The notes: generated by a model not told the origin, from the sequence alone. A DNA stretch of 64,000 nucleotides from Flavobacteriaceae bacterium UBA1903 (GCA_002337605.1 DDGL01000014.1:457965-521964); one strand, 5' to 3'. Shown: positions 42,256-51,766, counted from the stretch's first letter. A program made the numbers and translations.

Positions 42256-42971
42256 TGAAAAAGTTGGTTAAGTATTGCTAAGGATTTCGGTTTTTTGAAG
42301 CCGTGCAAATGTAATTGATAATAACGTATCAACAAATGCAGCACTTCTAATCGTGTTGTTTTATTCAATTTTATCTGTGACATTGCCTCAAATTTTATGC
42401 CGAAAAACTGCTTTAAAACCTCTACATGCGCCCCTTTTTCACAATAATTAGTGGTTGATTTTTGTTGAAAGACACCCTCCAACAAATTAAAGTACAAAGC
42501 ATTACCTTCGTCCAGGTCTGGGTAAAACCCTAAATACTGAGTAAGATTCAGTAAAAAATAAATATGAAAATTAGCAAAATCTTCCATGACATCTAAGAAT
42601 GTGAATGCGCTGGAAATGTAATGATACAGGGAGTTATTAGCTTCTTCTTCCTGAATTGCATCTTTTAAAACTTCAGATAAAAAAAGTACTACCGCTGTTT
42701 TAACTACATCTGTATGCAGGGTTTTATAAGGGGAAACTACTTTAGCCTCCCGGATACTTTCTAGGGTACCCTTATTTTTATGGTTGGCAATAATTTCTAA
42801 CTGTGTAAGAGGCTGAAAAAGGGAAACTTTTAGTGCGCCTTTTTTAGATTTCAAAATACGACGCAGCATGTAGCTTTTACGGCCGTCGCTCAACGTATAA
42901 CAATGGGCAATTAAGTCTGCTTCGCCATATTTCAAAGTGTGTAATACTATGGCTTCTGTGGTAACTACCAT
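42252..42971 (-). CDS. recO: DNA repair protein RecO
   Basis: Recombination mediator that loads RecA with RecF/RecR, 239 aa. The N-terminal OB-fold is clear (MVVTTEAIVLHTLKYGEADLIAHCYT, then the YMLRRILKSKK region), and the C-terminal helical part has the LSEVLKDAIQEEEANNSLY segment. The start overlaps the porZ stop by one base (TAATG) and its stop overlaps the receptor start, so porZ, recO and the receptor form one operon. Confidence 0.93.
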   Translation of the reverse strand: MVVTTEAIVLHTLKYGEADLIAHCYTLSDGRKSYMLRRILKSKKGALKVSLFQPLTQLEIIANHKNKGTLESIREAKVVSPYKTLHTDVVKTAVVLFLSEVLKDAIQEEEANNSLYHYISSAFTFLDVMEDFANFHIYFLLNLTQYLGFYPDLDEGNALYFNLLEGVFQQKSTTNYCEKGAHVEVLKQFFGIKFEAMSQIKLNKTTRLEVLHLLIRYYQLHLHGFKKPKSLAILNQLFQ

Positions 42972-45265
42972 TAGCGCACCACCATAATTTTGGTAACTTT
43001 AGTTTCTAGGGCTTCTTCACCCGTTATAATAACTAAATACACACCTGAGGCTACTTTGTATTTACCAAAGGCAGTAGTATCCCAAAGTACGCTTCCGCCT
43101 TCGCTTGTAGTTTCAAAAACAAGGTTCCCGGAAATGTCAGTAATTTTTACATTCGCATTCGCAGTAAGTCCGTCTATGGTAACGCTTCCGGTAAACTCTG
43201 GTCTAACAGGATTTGGAAACGCATATACATTATCCAGATTATCCCGTGGAGCCGTTGAGGTTCCGTTAAAGGCCACCAGGCCATTTACAGTAGCAAAATA
43301 AACCACTCCAGAGAAACTGTCTATTGCTATATCCTGAACATTATTTGAGGGTAAAGGGGAGTTATCTTTATTAAACTGAAGTAACGTTTCTTGTCCGTTA
43401 GGTGAGAGATAAAATACTCCGGATGTAGCGGTAGAAATCCATTTGTTGTTAGCGCCATCTACTTCAATATCTGTAATAACAAGTTCAAACAATAATTCTT
43501 GAGGAACGCCGTCTTCTAAAATAATAATGGGCTGGGTATCTGTGTTAGTACCTTCTTCGAAAACAATTCCGGGATTAAACAACACCCTAAGACCCGATCT
43601 TGTTCCAATCCAGAGCCTGTTATTGTTGTCTGTTGCTAAGGCTAGCACGTTACTATTAGGCAGGTTTCCGTTACCCAGATTCTGTCCGGTTTTGTTGAAT
43701 TGGCCCGTTGCCGGGTTGTAACCAATTAAACCTTGATTATAGGCAGTAAAAAAAACATAATTTTCACGGGTAGTTTCTAATTTACCTAACCCTAACGGAG
43801 GGCTATCAAAGTTGAATACATCCGAAATATCTATTTGCTGTAACTGTCCCTCGGGCGTAATTCTTATCAGCCCATTTTCATCGTTGGTCTGTATCGCCCA
43901 AAGATTGCCCTGGGTGTCAAAATCTATCCCATATACACGTATTCCAAAATTTGGGTTATCATCTGTGATTTCAAGAGACGAGTTGGATTCATCAAATAGT
44001 CTAAAAGGGTTTTGATCTTCAATCTCCAGAATTCCTTTTTGAAAGGACGACATATACACTTGGTTGGGATCATCTGGGTTTATACGTACCTGCACGAGGT
44101 CGTTTGCTTCTTTTCCTAAAGTTTCCGTTAGCTCATCATACGAAATATTGAACCATTCACCTTCCCGAAGATTGCTTATTCCTTTATCAGTTAGAGGGTA
44201 AGGATCAAAATTTACTGTAACGTCACCGAAGTTAACCCACAGCTGTCCGGGAGAAGCGTCTATTGAAAAGCTACTATTGAAAAGGGGGCCATCCGGCAAA
44301 ATTTGGTTTACAGTAGAGTTTCCGAAAGGTATTTGAAACATGCCCTTCTCATTAGTCCCTAAGTACAAGAAGTTATCATGAGAAAACCCTGTGAGTAATT
44401 CGTACTCGTCTACACCAGGTATAGATGAAGCACTTGCAACTACTGAAAGATTTTGATCAAACGTTCGTAGGGTACTGAATGTTGTTATATTAATAAAATC
44501 ATTTTGTCCGTTAATAGCTCTAATGGTTCCCCCAATATTAGCTACTACCTGTAGTCCCCCCACAACCGAGTACAACAAATTGGTATTTGCCGTATACACT
44601 TGGTTTCCGGCTTTTACGAGTCCTAAATAGCTGCCACTTTCAATTTGGCTCCATTGATTAAAATCGATTAAGTTGTCTGCATCCACTAAGGCACGGCGAA
44701 TACCGTTCGAAGAAGTTGATGCATAAATATGAGGTTCAAGCACTGCGGTGGCTGTAATATCAATTTGTGCGCCTCCATCACCAATAAAATAAGTATCTCC
44801 AAATTCTAAGGCAGCAAGGTCAAATACCGAAATCCCAAATTGAGCTGCTATATAAAGTTTACCATCAAATTCGTTAAAATGGTTTATTTGCTTTGTATCT
44901 GGAGGAATGGTTGGTTTATTTAAAATATCAACTACTGTAAGCACGTTTTCATCGCCATCTGCAATAATTTCAATTAAGCCACTTTCATATCCAATTACCA
45001 GTAAATTGAAATTTTCGCTATAGTAAAGGGTAGAAATAAGCTCTCCAGAGAGTCCGTTAATAGTTGAAATCGTTTCAATTTCTCGTGTGGACAAATCGTA
45101 CGAAAAAACTGCATTCTCTGCGGCGGCATACACCTTGTCATTCCCTTGAGAAATAGCCTGAATAGATACATAGGAGAAATGCCCTGTCCATTCGTCTTCA
45201 AAATTTTGGCCTGTGGCAGTTAAAACACTAAAAAAAAGTGCAAAAAAAGAGAAAAAGTACTTCAT
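42971..45265 (-). CDS. porZ: T9SS component PorZ-like two-propeller protein
   Basis: Part of the attachment complex of the type IX secretion system on the cell surface. The 764-aa protein has a signal peptide (MKYFFSFFALFFSVLTATGQ), two large beta-propeller regions (about 30-330 and 340-660, with repeats such as DNNNRLWIGTRSGL and DGANNKWISTATSGVFYL), and a C-terminal T9SS sorting domain (about 685-764: AFPNPVRPEF, KITDISGNLVF, SGVYLVIIT...KIMVVR). Length and layout match PorZ of Porphyromonas (about 776 aa). It could be a different propeller protein, but position beside recO and the domain order support PorZ. Confidence 0.82.
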   Translation of the reverse strand: MKYFFSFFALFFSVLTATGQNFEDEWTGHFSYVSIQAISQGNDKVYAAAENAVFSYDLSTREIETISTINGLSGELISTLYYSENFNLLVIGYESGLIEIIADGDENVLTVVDILNKPTIPPDTKQINHFNEFDGKLYIAAQFGISVFDLAALEFGDTYFIGDGGAQIDITATAVLEPHIYASTSSNGIRRALVDADNLIDFNQWSQIESGSYLGLVKAGNQVYTANTNLLYSVVGGLQVVANIGGTIRAINGQNDFINITTFSTLRTFDQNLSVVASASSIPGVDEYELLTGFSHDNFLYLGTNEKGMFQIPFGNSTVNQILPDGPLFNSSFSIDASPGQLWVNFGDVTVNFDPYPLTDKGISNLREGEWFNISYDELTETLGKEANDLVQVRINPDDPNQVYMSSFQKGILEIEDQNPFRLFDESNSSLEITDDNPNFGIRVYGIDFDTQGNLWAIQTNDENGLIRITPEGQLQQIDISDVFNFDSPPLGLGKLETTRENYVFFTAYNQGLIGYNPATGQFNKTGQNLGNGNLPNSNVLALATDNNNRLWIGTRSGLRVLFNPGIVFEEGTNTDTQPIIILEDGVPQELLFELVITDIEVDGANNKWISTATSGVFYLSPNGQETLLQFNKDNSPLPSNNVQDIAIDSFSGVVYFATVNGLVAFNGTSTAPRDNLDNVYAFPNPVRPEFTGSVTIDGLTANANVKITDISGNLVFETTSEGGSVLWDTTAFGKYKVASGVYLVIITGEEALETKVTKIMVVR

Positions 45266-45334
45266 AAATGCTGAAAAGAGTTCAGAAACTATAACATGCT
45301 AAAATAGTATTTATTGCAGGAAACACGGCACAAA

Positions 45335-45366
45335 AAAAGGCTATCTTTTAAATGGATAGCCTTTTC
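45335..45366. terminator. Terminator of gdhA
   Basis: GGCTATC / GATAGCC stem (45339-45345 and 45355-45361) with flanking A and T runs, just beyond the gdhA stop at 45386. Confidence 0.88.
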
Positions 45367-45385
45367 AAAATTATTTCAAGAGTAA

Positions 45386-46729
45386 TTACACTACACCTTG
45401 CGCCAACATAGCATCTGCAACTTTCACAAATCCTGCAACGTTTGCACCTTTTACATAATCTACATAACCATCACCATCTTTCCCGTATTTCACACAAGCT
45501 GCGTGAATATCGTTCATAATCGCATGTAGTTTCTCATCTACTTCCTGGGATGTCCAGTTAAGGCGTAAGGAGTTCTGACTCATTTCCAATCCTGAAGTTG
45601 CAACACCTCCTGCGTTTGATGCCTTTCCAGGTGCAAATAAAATTTTCGCTTTATGGAATACTTCAATTGCTTCTGGTGTAGAAGGCATATTTGCACCTTC
45701 GCTCACACACATACATCCGTTATCTACTAATGCTTTTGCTTCTTCTTTATTTAACTCATTTTGAGTAGCACATGGTAAAGCAATATCACATTTTACTTCC
45801 CACGGACGTTTTCCTTCATGGTATGTTGCTGAAGGATACTTGTCTACATACTCACTAATTCTGCCTCGCTTTACATTCTTAAGGTCCATTACAAAAGCAA
45901 GCTTTTCAGTGCTAATACCTTCTGCATCGTAAATATACCCGCCAGAATCTGACATAGTAACTACTTTTCCTCCAAACTCCAGGGCTTTCTCTGCAGCATA
46001 CTGCGCCACATTTCCAGATCCTGAAATCACTACTGTTTTCCCTTTAAAACTTTCACCCTGAGTGGCAAGCATGTTTTTTGCAAAATATACATTCCCATAG
46101 CCTGTAGCTTCAGGTCGAATTAAAGAACCTCCGTAAGATCTTCCTTTTCCTGTAAGAACTCCGGTAAATTCGTTTCTTATTCTCTTGTATTGTCCAAACA
46201 TATAGCCAATCTCACGACCTCCAACACCAATATCACCCGCAGGAACATCTGTATCCGGGCCAATATGTCTTGACAATTCTGTCATAAAACTCTGGCAAAA
46301 ACGCATTACCTCTGCATCACTTTTCCCTTTTGGGTTAAAGTCACTTCCTCCTTTACCGCCACCCATTGGTAAGGTGGTCAAACTATTTTTAAAGGTTTGT
46401 TCGAACCCTAAAAACTTAAGAATACTCAAGTTTACTGAAGGGTGAAAACGCAACCCTCCTTTGTAGGGTCCAATAGCAGAGTTATACTCAACTCTGTATG
46501 CTTTATTCACGTGTATTTCTCCACTATCATCGGTCCAGGTTACTCTAAACAGAATGGTACGCTCTGGCTCCACCATACGCTCTAGTAATTTCTTACCCTG
46601 GTATTTTTCGTTTTTCTCTATAAACGGGATAACAGTTTCAGCAACTTCCGTTACAGCTTGGATAAATTCAGGTTCGTTTGGATTTCTGTTTTCTACTTCA
46701 GAAATGAAATCTTTTATGCTTTGTTTCAT
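45386..46729 (-). CDS. gdhA: NADP-specific glutamate dehydrogenase
   Basis: Converts 2-oxoglutarate and ammonium to glutamate with NADPH; 447 aa, the usual length of the hexameric small form. Motifs are KGGLRFHPSVNLSILKFLGF (90-109), the catalytic Lys126 in PMGGGKGGSD, DVPAGDIGVGGREIG, and the dinucleotide loop SGSGNVAQYAAEKA (about 230-243). The C-terminus SGLEMSQNS is the family glutamate-binding segment. A strong TATATTTG box precedes it. It is divergent from an outer-membrane protein gene. Confidence 0.97.
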   Translation of the reverse strand: MKQSIKDFISEVENRNPNEPEFIQAVTEVAETVIPFIEKNEKYQGKKLLERMVEPERTILFRVTWTDDSGEIHVNKAYRVEYNSAIGPYKGGLRFHPSVNLSILKFLGFEQTFKNSLTTLPMGGGKGGSDFNPKGKSDAEVMRFCQSFMTELSRHIGPDTDVPAGDIGVGGREIGYMFGQYKRIRNEFTGVLTGKGRSYGGSLIRPEATGYGNVYFAKNMLATQGESFKGKTVVISGSGNVAQYAAEKALEFGGKVVTMSDSGGYIYDAEGISTEKLAFVMDLKNVKRGRISEYVDKYPSATYHEGKRPWEVKCDIALPCATQNELNKEEAKALVDNGCMCVSEGANMPSTPEAIEVFHKAKILFAPGKASNAGGVATSGLEMSQNSLRLNWTSQEVDEKLHAIMNDIHAACVKYGKDGDGYVDYVKGANVAGFVKVADAMLAQGVV

Positions 46730-46769
46730 TTTATTATACTTTAATGAAGGTGATTTCGTTTATAAGGTG

Positions 46770-46777
46770 CAAATATA
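46770..46777 (-). promoter_or_regulatory. Promoter box of gdhA
   Basis: TATATTTG on the minus strand, an exact TAnnTTTG match, 40 bases upstream of the gdhA start. Confidence 0.55.
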
Positions 46778-46858
46778 CGGTATATCTAAAAAAATGATGC
46801 TTTTTTTCAGCTTTAAGCTAAATGTCATACATATATTTTCCTGTTAGATATGTTTTTA

Positions 46859-46866
46859 TATATTTG
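46859..46866 (+). promoter_or_regulatory. Promoter box of the outer-membrane protein gene
   Basis: TATATTTG, an exact TAnnTTTG match, 28 bases upstream of the ATG at 46895. Together with the box at 46770 it makes the region a compact divergent promoter pair. Confidence 0.55.
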
Positions 46867-46894
46867 TTACGTCTCAATCTAAACCTAAAACACA

Positions 46895-47707
46895 ATGAAT
46901 GCCAAGAAATTGCTATTGGTATTTCTCTTCTTAACCAGTATTAGTCAAGGAGTTTATAGCCAATTTGGTTTTTCCCATGAAGTTGGAGTAATTACAGGGC
47001 CCGTAGCGCTCTACTCAGACTTTGGGCAACGTAATGATTTCGAAACTAACTCTGGTAATATTGGGTTTGGCGTTGGACTCATTCACTACCTTAATTTTTC
47101 ATACCGGGCAGATTGTAACTGCTATACAAAAGACACCTACTTTAATGACCACTTTAAACTACGTAACGAAATAGATTACCACGTTACCAATTTAGAACAT
47201 TTTGGACGCTGGGTAGACCCGGACCAACAAGGACAATTCGCAGATCAACTAAGAGCCATGAAAGGCAAGACAGAGGTTTTTGAAATTGGTTCGCAATTAG
47301 AGTATTTCCCCTTAAGCATACGCGATTTTGCAGCTGGTTCCTATAAAATTGCACCTTTTATTAGCTTGGGAGCACATTATGTATCCTATGACCCTGAAGT
47401 AACTTCAGAATTGGGTGAATTAAACATTGTAGGTGGCCCCTTAGCCACCACTCCAGAAAAATACAGGAATGCCTTTCAGCAAGAAGGAGGTTCCACCTGG
47501 GCTATTGTTACTAGTGTTGGCATTCGCTACAAATTAACCGAATTGAGTGATCTTATGCTTGATGGAAGATGGACGTATTATTTTACCGACTATATAGATG
47601 GCTTAAACCCCTCACTGGAAAATAACGGAACCAGACCTGTCCCTGAAAATAAAGCAAATGAATGGATGTACTGGCTTAATATTGGGTACATTTATTACTT
47701 AGATTAA
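46895..47707 (+). CDS. Outer-membrane-type protein (THC0290_0291 family-like)
   Basis: A 270-aa exported protein with a signal peptide ending near YSQ (about residue 23). It is beta-rich with many aromatic pairs and a C-terminal aromatic strand (WMYWLNIGYIYYLD), typical of a small outer-membrane barrel. It has two close cysteines (DCNC, about 70-73) that may form a disulphide. I recall a flavobacterial family named THC0290_0291 with this start and pattern; moderate confidence. Its adjacency to gdhA is divergent and not evidence of a metabolic role. Confidence 0.65.
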   Translation: MNAKKLLLVFLFLTSISQGVYSQFGFSHEVGVITGPVALYSDFGQRNDFETNSGNIGFGVGLIHYLNFSYRADCNCYTKDTYFNDHFKLRNEIDYHVTNLEHFGRWVDPDQQGQFADQLRAMKGKTEVFEIGSQLEYFPLSIRDFAAGSYKIAPFISLGAHYVSYDPEVTSELGELNIVGGPLATTPEKYRNAFQQEGGSTWAIVTSVGIRYKLTELSDLMLDGRWTYYFTDYIDGLNPSLENNGTRPVPENKANEWMYWLNIGYIYYLD

Positions 47708-47761
47708 GCTTCGTTTTTGACCACAATTTATACTGGGAAAGGAACCCTCCTACGAATTACA

Positions 47762-47798
47762 TAAAAAAATGCAAACATTGTGTTTGTGCTTTTTTTGT
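47762..47798. terminator. Terminator between convergent genes
   Basis: CAAACA / TGTTTG stem with TTG loop (47772-47786), A run to the left and seven T to the right, between the outer-membrane gene and the gamma-synthase gene. Confidence 0.7.
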
Positions 47799-47840
47799 TT
47801 GTATCTAAGTTACAGGCCGTAGCTTGAGTTGAAAAAAGAA

Positions 47841-48992
47841 TTAGCCTATTGCCTGCTCCAAGTCTGAGATTAAATCCTCAATATCTTCAACGCCTACAGA
47901 CAATCTAATAAGCGCATCCACTACCCCTGTTTTTTCACGGTCTTCTTTAGGGATGCTTGCATGCGTCATAGAAGCCGGATGGCCCGCTAACGACTCTACA
48001 CCCCCTAAACTTTCGGCAAGTGTGAATACTTTTAGGTTTTCGACAATGTTAATTGCTTCATCATAATTGTTTCCTTTGGTGACAAAAGAAATCATACCGC
48101 CAAAATCTTTCATTTGTGCTTTGGCTATCTCATGATTGGGGTGCTCTTCAAAACCTGGCCAATATACACTTTCAATCTTTGGGTGTTTCTTTAAGAAGTT
48201 GGCAATAGCTTTAGCATTTTCGCAATGGCGTTGCATGCGCAAATGCAATGTTTTTATTCCCCGAAGCACTAAAAAGCTGTCTTGCGGGCCACAAACAGCA
48301 CCACTGGCATTTTGAACAAAATATAGTTTCTTAGCCAGTGCTGCGTCTTTTACAACTAATGCTCCCATTACGACATCGCTATGGCCTCCCAGGTATTTTG
48401 TAGCGCTATGCATTACAATATCTGCCCCTAATTCCAACGGCTGTTGCAGGTAAGGTGTTGCAAACGTATTGTCTACAGCTAGTAAAATATCATGTTTTTT
48501 AGCAATGGTTGCAGCTGCTTTAATGTCTATAATATTCATCATGGGGTTGGTAGGCGTTTCCACCCAGATGAGCTTTGTTTTATGGGTTACATGGTTCTCA
48601 ATATTTTCTGCATTTTGCATTCCAATAAAATGAAATTTAATGCCAAACCCTTCAAAAATACTGGTAAAAAGACGATAACTCCCACCGTATAGATCGTTTG
48701 TAGAAATTACCTCATCGCCAGGTTTTAAAAGCTTTAGTACGGCATCAATAGCAGCAAGGCCACTTCCAAACGCCAAACCATAACTACCATTCTCAATGCT
48801 TGCCAGAGAACGCTCCAAAGCCGCTCTTGTTGGATTCCCGCTCCTGGAATACTCAAAACCCTTGTGACCTCCGGGGGTATCTTGTGAATACGTAGAAGTC
48901 TGATAGATAGGTGGCATAACCGACCCATAAGCAGGGTCTACATTTTGCTGTCCGCCGTGTATAGCTTTTGTGTTGAATTTCATCTTCTTCAT
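47841..48992 (-). CDS. Cystathionine gamma-synthase/lyase-type PLP enzyme
   Basis: A Cys/Met-metabolism PLP-dependent enzyme of 383 aa, acting in trans-sulfuration. The PLP lysine is Lys199 in HSATKYLGGHSD; other markers are YSRSGNPTR (48-56), AFGSGLAAI (74-82), the YGGSYRLF loop, ETPTNP, and the C-terminal SLGGVESLAGHPASMTH and RLSVGVED. Whether it works as gamma-synthase (metB) or gamma-lyase cannot be told from motifs alone, so no symbol is given. A TATTTTTG box sits 20 bases upstream. Confidence 0.93.
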   Translation of the reverse strand: MKKMKFNTKAIHGGQQNVDPAYGSVMPPIYQTSTYSQDTPGGHKGFEYSRSGNPTRAALERSLASIENGSYGLAFGSGLAAIDAVLKLLKPGDEVISTNDLYGGSYRLFTSIFEGFGIKFHFIGMQNAENIENHVTHKTKLIWVETPTNPMMNIIDIKAAATIAKKHDILLAVDNTFATPYLQQPLELGADIVMHSATKYLGGHSDVVMGALVVKDAALAKKLYFVQNASGAVCGPQDSFLVLRGIKTLHLRMQRHCENAKAIANFLKKHPKIESVYWPGFEEHPNHEIAKAQMKDFGGMISFVTKGNNYDEAINIVENLKVFTLAESLGGVESLAGHPASMTHASIPKEDREKTGVVDALIRLSVGVEDIEDLISDLEQAIG

Positions 48993-49012
48993 ATCTCTTA
49001 ATCTTAAAGTAT

Positions 49013-49020
49013 CAAAAATA
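49013..49020 (-). promoter_or_regulatory. Promoter box of the gamma-synthase gene
   Basis: TATTTTTG on the minus strand, matching TAnnTTTG, 20 bases upstream of the start at 48992. Confidence 0.45.
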
Positions 49021-49051
49021 GGTGTTTCCTTCTATTTCAAAAAAACTGTCG

Positions 49052-49059
49052 TAATTTTG
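49052..49059 (+). promoter_or_regulatory. -7 promoter box four bases before a start codon
   Basis: TAATTTTG, an exact TAnnTTTG match, ends four bases before the ATG at 49064, so the transcript is probably leaderless. Confidence 0.5.
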
Positions 49060-49063
49060 TGCT

Positions 49064-49828
49064 ATGAATAGCAAACTATCCCTCCTTCTAATTGCTTTAG
49101 TGGTTTTAACCACTGGTTGCCGAAAAGCATTAGAAATAAAAACTGTGACCACAGCTTCGGAAAACTTGGCCGATTGTAGCAATGCAGCTTGTCCGTCTAT
49201 TGATGTTGAGTATCTTACGGTGTCTGGCAATACTACTGCTTCAGAAAAAATAAATACTGAAATTCAGGATTTTATCATACAATCCTTATATGTAGGTGAA
49301 GATGAAGAAGGAAGTAATGCTCCCTCTATTGAAAAGGCGATGAAAGACTTCATCCAACTGTACCGAACACATAGTGCGGAATTCCCAGGCCTTTCTGCCG
49401 AATATTTTGCTGAAATCACCGTTTTACAAACTTTTAATACTAAAGAAGTACTTTCCCTGAGTTGCCGCAACTACTTATACACAGGAGGCGCACACGGGTA
49501 TGGCTCCGTTACCTTTAAAAATTTTGACCCAAAAACGGGAATTAAATTATATTACGAAGACGTATTTGAAGATGTTGCTGCTTTTGAAGCATTGGCTGAA
49601 AAATTATTCCGAAAGCAAAACGATATTCCTGAAGGTGACAGTATTAATGCCACTGGTTTCTGGTTTGAAGATGACTTATTTTACCTTCCAGAAACGTTTG
49701 GAATCTCCAAAGACTTTGTGACGTTGCAATACAACCAATACGATATTGCCACATACGCTGCTGGTCCTATTGTTGTTGAAATTCCAATTTCCGAGGTAAG
49801 CGATTTGCTTACAATTTCGGTTGAATGA
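49064..49828 (+). CDS. Lipoprotein with DUF4163/DUF3298 domains
   Basis: A 254-aa lipoprotein: signal peptide ending TTGC (Cys19), then a DUF4163-like part (about 45-140, IDVEYLTVSGN) and a DUF3298-like part (about 150-254) with the diagnostic YTGGAHGYGS motif and PIVVEIPISEVSDLL near the end. These domains are common in Gram-negative and Bacillus envelope proteins, some with a peptidoglycan-binding or enzyme-inhibitor role, but no activity is known here. It probably acts on the periplasmic side of the envelope. Confidence 0.82.
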   Translation: MNSKLSLLLIALVVLTTGCRKALEIKTVTTASENLADCSNAACPSIDVEYLTVSGNTTASEKINTEIQDFIIQSLYVGEDEEGSNAPSIEKAMKDFIQLYRTHSAEFPGLSAEYFAEITVLQTFNTKEVLSLSCRNYLYTGGAHGYGSVTFKNFDPKTGIKLYYEDVFEDVAAFEALAEKLFRKQNDIPEGDSINATGFWFEDDLFYLPETFGISKDFVTLQYNQYDIATYAAGPIVVEIPISEVSDLLTISVE

Positions 49829-49871
49829 TTCTCTTCCAGGAACATTTTTACTAAATAAAATTTAACAGGCT

Positions 49872-50327
49872 TTAAATACATTTCATTAAAGCCATAACAT
49901 AGCCCAGGTGAATCCCTTCATGAAAATTGTTGAACTCTAAGGCTTCCTGGACGTTTGTTAGTGTAGTTTTTGTGGTAACGGTGTATTCTTTATACTCTTT
50001 AAATGTATTGTTTGCAAAATCAGTTTCAGTTTGCTTCAACAGATCAAATAATTGTTTTTTGCAGGCTTCAACTTCGGCTTCACTTACATCGCCCTCAGGT
50101 TTTGTTCCTTTTTTGTAACCAGCAACCGCTTCCGCATCAATAGGTAGTGGTAGATTGGACAATCCGTATACTATCATTTGTTGCACCACCACACAGTGTT
50201 TGATATTCCAGAAAACGTTGTTATTAAAACCCTCAGGAATCTTATTGAGTTGTTCCAGAGACAGTGTATCTAAAAAGTGATAAAATATTTTCCGGGTTTT
50301 TAAGGTAATGTCAAAAGTAAAGTCCAT
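49872..50327 (-). CDS. DinB-like four-helix-bundle protein
   Basis: A 151-aa protein of the DinB/YfiT-like superfamily: four helices with metal ligands likely from His in VFWNIKHCVVV (about 45) and FNNFHEGIHLG (about 135-140). These proteins are putative metal-dependent thiol transferases or hydrolases. It is convergent with the lipoprotein gene and divergent from the arsenate-reductase-like gene. The partner and substrate are unknown. Confidence 0.85.
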   Translation of the reverse strand: MDFTFDITLKTRKIFYHFLDTLSLEQLNKIPEGFNNNVFWNIKHCVVVQQMIVYGLSNLPLPIDAEAVAGYKKGTKPEGDVSEAEVEACKKQLFDLLKQTETDFANNTFKEYKEYTVTTKTTLTNVQEALEFNNFHEGIHLGYVMALMKCI

Positions 50328-50409
50328 AACGTTAATTTTCCTCTAAAATACAGGAATTACTCTTCAAAATGGTCTTATTTTGTAGGAAAGACTCTAAAAA
50401 CAAATTGTG

Positions 50410-50763
50410 ATGAAAAAGGTATATTATTTAAGCACCTGCGATACGTGCAAGCGAATTATGGACGAAATTAAGATTCCACAATCCTTTATTACACAAGACC
50501 TGAAAACGCAAGGTATTTCTGAAGATGAAGTAGAGGAATTGGTAAATATGACCAATAGCTATGAGGAGCTTTTTAACAAGAGAGCACGCTTGTACAAAGA
50601 ACGAAAGTTGAAAGACAAAGTGCTACTAGACGAGGACTACTTAAATCTTATCTTAGAGCATTATACGTTTTTAAAACGCCCCATTATTGTAAATAATGAT
50701 CAGATTTTTATTGGCAACAGTAAGAAAACAGTAGAAGCCGCTAAGAAGTCTATTCACGGCTAA
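50410..50763 (+). CDS. ArsC/Spx-family thioredoxin-fold protein
   Basis: A 117-aa protein with the ArsC/YffB-like fold. Cys10 and Cys13 form a CxxC-type active site (STCDTCKRIM). The C-terminal half has LLDEDYLNLILEHYTFLKRPIIV, including the Arg-Pro that marks arsenate reductase-like proteins. Start is the ATG at 50410; a GTG codon just before it is also in frame. True arsenate reductases need an extra arginine set not evident here, so the redox role is unspecified. It precedes a DMT transporter gene on the same strand. Confidence 0.83.
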   Translation: MKKVYYLSTCDTCKRIMDEIKIPQSFITQDLKTQGISEDEVEELVNMTNSYEELFNKRARLYKERKLKDKVLLDEDYLNLILEHYTFLKRPIIVNNDQIFIGNSKKTVEAAKKSIHG

Positions 50764-50848
50764 GAGCTATAGCTTTCATATGCTACTTTTTGGATTTAAA
50801 ATTAAAAAAATGAGCGTTGAATTCAATTCACTTTAAGGATTGAAGACG

Positions 50849-50856
50849 TAACTTTG
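50849..50856 (+). promoter_or_regulatory. -7 promoter box four bases before a GTG start
   Basis: TAACTTTG, an exact TAnnTTTG match, ends four bases before the GTG at 50861. Confidence 0.5.
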
Positions 50857-50860
50857 CGGG

Positions 50861-51766
50861 GTGAATCCAAGACTCCTAGCCTTACTTGCTGCCACTGCCG
50901 CGAGTACTATTTACGGTGTAAACCATACCATAGCCAAAGGTTTAATGCCTAACGTTATAGGCCCGCACGGATTTATTTTGTTACGGGTAAGTGGTGCTGC
51001 ATTCGTTTTCTGGATGCTTAGTTTCTTCTTTCCTTCCGAAAAAATAGACCGTAACGATTGGTTTCGGATTATTGGCTGTGCTGCTTTCGGGATGGTTATA
51101 AACATGAATATGTTTTTTAAAGGATTGGAACTTTCAACACCTATAAATAGTAGTGTTGTGATTACTATATCACCTGTATTACTACTCATTCTTTCGGCAT
51201 TTATTTTAAAGGAACGCATCACGTGGCTCAAAGCTGTAGGAATTACACTTGGGTTAACAGGAGCTCTGGCCCTCATCTTTTTTGGAGCTAAAACACAGCC
51301 CAATGCACCTAATATTCCACTAGGGAATCTACTATTTGTGGTGAATGCCGCTTCCTACGCTTTTTATCTCATCCTCGTAAAGCCATTGGTGGCCAAATAC
51401 AACTCTATTACGTTGATGAAATATTTATTTTTAATTGCTTTTTTTATCAATATCCCCATAGGCTTTTCACAATTTTCTGAAGTAGGATGGCTGCAACTGG
51501 AGTTTTCAGACATCTGGAAACTTACCTTTGTGGTGATAGGAACCACTGTGCTTACCTACCTCTTCAATATTTATGCACTCAAACAATTGAGCCCCGCAGT
51601 AATTGGTGTATTTATGTATTTGCAACCGCTCATTGCAGTCGCTTTTGCTATAATCGTAGGAGCAGATTCACTCACTTCAATGCGGATGTTAGCCGCCATT
51701 TTAATCTTCCTGGGTGTGTTTCTTACCACCCGAAAAAAGAAAGTTACATCAGAAAAGCTCCGCTAA
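50861..51766 (+). CDS. DMT-superfamily (EamA) inner-membrane transporter
   Basis: A 301-aa transporter of the drug/metabolite family with ten membrane segments and two EamA repeats (about 10-140 and 150-290). Family features include the PxVIG... first loop, PINSSVVITISPVLLLILSA in the first repeat and LSPAVIGVFMYLQPLIAV in the second. The start is a GTG at 50861 because no in-frame ATG precedes the first membrane segment and a TAACTTTG box abuts it. The substrate cannot be read from the sequence. Confidence 0.9.
   Translation: MNPRLLALLAATAASTIYGVNHTIAKGLMPNVIGPHGFILLRVSGAAFVFWMLSFFFPSEKIDRNDWFRIIGCAAFGMVINMNMFFKGLELSTPINSSVVITISPVLLLILSAFILKERITWLKAVGITLGLTGALALIFFGAKTQPNAPNIPLGNLLFVVNAASYAFYLILVKPLVAKYNSITLMKYLFLIAFFINIPIGFSQFSEVGWLQLEFSDIWKLTFVVIGTTVLTYLFNIYALKQLSPAVIGVFMYLQPLIAVAFAIIVGADSLTSMRMLAAILIFLGVFLTTRKKKVTSEKLR

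Noticed and set aside
42971..45265. Calling the two-propeller protein an ABC transporter or sensor regulator
   Set aside because: There is no ATP-binding motif, kinase domain or membrane segment; the propellers with a T9SS sorting end fit PorZ.
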